Below the pieces are notes generated by a model. That model made no database searches. It was given only the letters and a program-made list of their open reading frames with translations, and had not been told where the DNA came from. The translations under genes and the position numbers were made by a program. From Harmonia axyridis (lineage: Eukaryota; Arthropoda; Insecta; Coleoptera; Coccinellidae), in assembly GCF_914767665.1 (NCBI RefSeq), contig NC_059502.1, forward strand, positions 10,664,001-10,728,000: DNA of 64,000 nucleotides. The letters are read 5' to 3'. Below are positions 63,476-64,000 of the stretch, one piece after another (positions within the stretch are counted from its first letter, which is position 1; the number at the start of each line of letters is the position of its first letter).

Positions 63476-64000
63476 ACAGGCCAATTGAAAAGTCCCCGGT
63501 CTACCATAGTAAAACACATTTTTTTGGCAAAATTCGATTATATTATTCAACATAGTTGCTTTCGAGGGCGATTCAGCGATTATTCCAACTTTTCGATACC
63601 ATTTTTGTAGTTCGATTCGTCTTTCGCTTCAAAATAGGCCTCAGTTTCTGCCATTACTTGTTTGGAGCTAAATTTCTTTCCAGCGAGCATTCTTTTGAGG
63701 TCTGAGAACAGGAAGCAATTCGAAGCCCAATTCATGACATTTTGCAATTGTTTTCATTGATTTTTGATACGGCGTATTGTCTTGATGAAGCAGCACCTTT
63801 TTTTTTCAAATGGAGCCGTTTTTTAACGATTTCATCCTTTAAAGGATCAAATAACGCTATATAATAATCGCTGTTGATGGTCTGGCCCTTTTGGAGGTAA
63901 TCAATGAATATTATACCCAGAATAGGTACTGATGCAATAACCTTGCCAGCTAACTGTTGTGTTTTCCTCGTTTTGGATTCGGTTCATCGTGTGGAGTGCA
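63476..64000 (-). mobile_element. irritans-type mariner copy 3, cut by window end
   Basis: The 3' TIR starts ACAGGCCAATTGAAAAGTCC at 63476, directly after a TA. Minus-strand blocks: KNGIE and ESNYKNG-like tail, LKRMLAGKKFSSKQ, a deletion that removes HPPYSPDLAPSD (third catalytic site), then NCKMS.IGLR, IKTIRRIKNQ, KGQTINSDYYI and SVPILGI. The family is the same as 7395-8126 and 23770-24925. The 5' part is beyond the window. Confidence 0.8.

Noticed and set aside
1..64000. CRISPR array, operons or bacterial contamination
   Set aside because: No direct-repeat/spacer array, no ribosome-binding-site-linked gene rows, and composition and elements are those of an insect nuclear genome.

Overview
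The window is a TE-dominated stretch of an animal nuclear genome, almost certainly an insect. It is AT-rich and has large introns or intergenic spaces. It carries several insect-type Tc1/mariner families, a P-element derivative, a Transib relic, non-LTR retrotransposon fragments, foldback MITEs and satellite arrays. A beetle fits the repeat content, but I cannot fix the order from sequence alone. There are no bacterial operons, no CRISPR array and no intact tRNA or rRNA gene.

Host genes are nearly absent. The one exon I can name is on the minus strand at 30582-30772. It has a polypyrimidine/AG acceptor, a GTGAGT donor and a 63-codon frame that reads as the N-terminal part of METTL9 (DREV), a protein histidine methyltransferase. 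I found none of its other exons, so the window is probably mostly intron or flank of that gene. A GC-rich stretch at 38860-39240 ending in a perfect CAG/GTAAGT donor may be a first exon of another gene on the plus strand.

Layout. 1-11 kb: DD41D mariner fragment, two kinds of MITE, hAT relic with a nested RNase H LINE, an 8-bp-TSD P-element deletion derivative with a THAP remnant, irritans-type mariner. 11.9-13.1 kb: a Transib element with RSS-like ends, a 5-bp TSD and a RAG1-like transposase C-terminus. 13-28.7 kb: five further DD41D copies, LINE fragments, a second irritans mariner, a 466-bp satellite. 29.9-34.2 kb: long perfect-centre hairpin, METTL9 exon, 1.8-kb minisatellite, second satellite cluster and a hammerhead-like motif. 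35-43 kb: foldback element, dispersed 450-bp repeat, mauritiana-type mariner, and two inverted Tc1 (DD34E) pseudogenes. The first Tc1 copy is split by a 254-bp insertion that carries a tRNA-like Pol III promoter and a hammerhead ribozyme. 43.8-61.4 kb: one more DD41D copy, four more mauritiana-type mariners, LINE fragments. 61.6-64 kb: GC-rich island, 310-bp satellite, and a third irritans mariner inserted into it.

Every transposase frame seen here is broken, so the elements are relics or non-autonomous copies. The strongest unusual items are: the tRNA-like/hammerhead insertion (39677-39930) with 10-nt complementary stem-loops; the second, minimal hammerhead at 34136-34179; the RAG-related Transib relic (11883-13056); the P-element derivative (6055-6816); and a DD41D deletion form whose identical breakpoint recurs in three copies.
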